A DNA stretch of 7,075 bases, from NCBI GenBank assembly GCA_011192055.1, contig DUES01000014.1, forward strand, positions 1-7,075, written 5' to 3'. Both the position numbers and the translations under genes were made by a program. This document shows, one piece after another, positions 6,197-7,075 of the stretch. The notes under the pieces are model-generated. The model was not told the DNA's origin. It saw nothing but the letters and a program-made list of their open reading frames with translations, and did not search any database. Positions within the stretch are counted from its first letter, which is position 1; each line of letters begins with the position of its first letter. The DNA is from Dehalococcoidia bacterium (GTDB taxonomy: Bacteria; Chloroflexota; Dehalococcoidia; Dehalococcoidales; Fen-1064).

Positions 6197-6201
6197 AGGT
6201 G
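6197..6201 (+). promoter_or_regulatory. Ribosome binding site that decides the lipB start
   Basis: AGGTG lies 6 nt before the ATG at 6208. The upstream ATG at 6181 has only AT-rich sequence and no purine-rich ribosome site before it. This favours 6208 and a protein of 224 residues. Confidence 0.6.
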
Positions 6202-6207
6202 CCACAG

Positions 6208-6882
6208 ATGCTTTGTGTTCATTACTTGCGTAAACCTGTTGAATATAACGAGGCGTACAAATTACAGCAGAGTTTATGGTTACAAAACCTGAACGGTGAA
6301 TCACCGGATACTCTTCTTATGCTGTCCCATGTTCCAACCTTTACCATTGGAAAATCAGGGAAACTGGACAATCTCCTGCTGACCAGGGAAGAACTGAAAA
6401 TACAGGGGATACCTGTTTATTTTTCAGACCGGGGGGGAGACATCACCTATCACGGTCCGGGACAACTGGTTGCCTATCCAATAATGGACCTGAGGAAACA
6501 GGGCAAGGATATTCATCGTTACATCTATGCCCTTCAGGAAGTGCTGATACAAACCCTGGACGACTTCTCAATAGAGGCAAAACGAGATGATGAACATGTG
6601 GGCGTCTGGGCCGGTGATGAGAAGATTGCCGCTATCGGGGTGCGTGTTAAAAAGTGGATTACGATGCACGGGATTGCTCTCAATGTAAACCCCATTATGG
6701 AACACTTCTCGTTTATCAATCCGTGCGGTATTACTGACAAGGGCGTAACGTCAATCACGGGTATTCTGGGTCATGATGTGCCATTCGACGATGTAGTAGA
6801 AAGAATGGTCGAGAGATTTGCTGCGGTGTTTGATGTAAAGATAGAATGGGCGATTGAAAGTCAAACGAGGTGTTTACTATGA
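6208..6882 (+). CDS. lipB: Octanoyl-[acyl-carrier-protein]:protein N-octanoyltransferase LipB
   Basis: Transfers octanoyl groups from acyl carrier protein to lysines of lipoyl domains, the first step of de novo lipoate assembly in the cytoplasm. The LipB signature is clear: FTIGKSG, DRGGDITYHGPGQLVAYPIMDL (here broken as DRGGDITYHGPG then QLVAYPIMDL), the catalytic lysine in GDEKIAAIGVRV, the GIALNVN strand, and the catalytic cysteine in FINPCGITDKGVTSI. Counting from 6208, the length is 224 residues, close to family norm. The frame also opens at an ATG at 6181, nine codons earlier, but that ATG lacks a ribosome site and the extra residues are not typical. It lies 53 bp after the dehydrogenase gene, with a dyad and a -10 box between, and overlaps lipA by ATGA, so lipB and lipA are almost certainly co-transcribed and translationally coupled. 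Confidence 0.95.
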   Translation: MLCVHYLRKPVEYNEAYKLQQSLWLQNLNGESPDTLLMLSHVPTFTIGKSGKLDNLLLTREELKIQGIPVYFSDRGGDITYHGPGQLVAYPIMDLRKQGKDIHRYIYALQEVLIQTLDDFSIEAKRDDEHVGVWAGDEKIAAIGVRVKKWITMHGIALNVNPIMEHFSFINPCGITDKGVTSITGILGHDVPFDDVVERMVERFAAVFDVKIEWAIESQTRCLL

Positions 6883-7075
6883 GGGACAGGCTCCCACCCT
6901 GGTTTAAAAAAAGAATGCCTGCGCCTGCGACCATGTCCGATATGAGGAAAATGCTGGACAGTCTGAATTTGCATACCATTTGTGAGAGCGCCATGTGCCC
7001 CAATATAGGGGACTGTTATAAAAAACAAACTGCCACATTTTTACTGCTTGGCGATACGTGTACCCGGAACTGTAC
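6879..7075 (+). CDS. lipA: Lipoyl synthase LipA (5' part, cut by window end)
   Basis: Radical-SAM enzyme that inserts two sulfurs into the octanoyl chain placed by LipB. The first 65 codons are visible. They contain the N-terminal LPPWFKKR segment; the LipA-specific auxiliary iron-sulfur cluster motif CESAMCPNIGDC (Cys35, Cys40, Cys46); and TFLLLGDTCTRNC, whose Cys61 and Cys65 are the first two cysteines of the radical-SAM CxxxCxxC motif. The third lies just beyond the window. The ATG at 6879 overlaps the lipB TGA, with GAGGTG six bases upstream (6867-6872). The rest of the gene, including any downstream E2, is not seen. Confidence 0.95.
   Translation, partial: MRDRLPPWFKKRMPAPATMSDMRKMLDSLNLHTICESAMCPNIGDCYKKQTATFLLLGDTCTRNC

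Noticed and set aside
6181..6207. ATG at 6181 as the lipB start
   Set aside because: No Shine-Dalgarno precedes it, while the ATG at 6208 has AGGTG at proper spacing and gives a family-typical N-terminus; a leaderless start at 6181 remains possible.

Overview
The window looks like a stretch of a bacterial chromosome with roughly balanced base composition, ordinary Shine-Dalgarno sites and sigma-70-like promoters. The gene mix is a CoA-disulfide-reductase/rhodanese fusion, a PfkB sugar kinase, an NYN/LOTUS protein, an AcoA/AcoB-type E1 pair, a medium-chain zinc dehydrogenase and lipB-lipA. This would fit a Chloroflexota (Dehalococcoidia-like) or another anaerobic environmental lineage, but that is an impression from protein flavour and there is no phylogenetic marker gene here.

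Layout. Bases 2-490 (+) are the 3' end of a flavoprotein disulfide reductase fused to a rhodanese domain. It converges on a PfkB-family kinase (512-1342, -). A 287-bp divergent intergenic region follows, with a good promoter for an NYN-domain protein (1630-2583, +) that carries a C-terminal OST-HTH/LOTUS domain. Directly at its stop codon lies the 3' remnant of a sensor histidine kinase (about 2583-2843, +), which lacks everything upstream of the G1 box. This remnant converges on a two-gene minus-strand operon for the alpha (3907-4866) and beta (2917-3891) subunits of a thiamine-diphosphate 2-oxoacid/acetoin dehydrogenase E1. A second divergent intergenic region (4867-5149) holds back-to-back promoters and a repeated 10-mer. 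It separates the E1 operon from a zinc-type alcohol/polyol dehydrogenase (5150-6154, +). Then come lipB (best start 6208, end 6882) and the first 65 codons of lipA (6879 to the window end), overlapping by ATGA.

How the genes fit together. LipB and LipA make protein-bound lipoate, the swinging-arm cofactor of the E2 partner that an E1 alpha/beta complex needs. The E1 proteins resemble the acetoin dehydrogenase branch as well as pyruvate dehydrogenase, and the neighbouring dehydrogenase belongs to the superfamily that holds 2,3-butanediol, sorbitol and threonine dehydrogenases. A diol/acetoin or 2-oxoacid oxidation module is therefore a reasonable inference, but no E2 or E3 gene is present in the window. 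I see no mobile element, CRISPR array, tRNA or rRNA. The most unusual items are the NYN-LOTUS protein abutting a decapitated histidine kinase, the dehydrogenase without its structural-zinc lobe, and the repeat and dyad elements around the E1 and lipB promoters.
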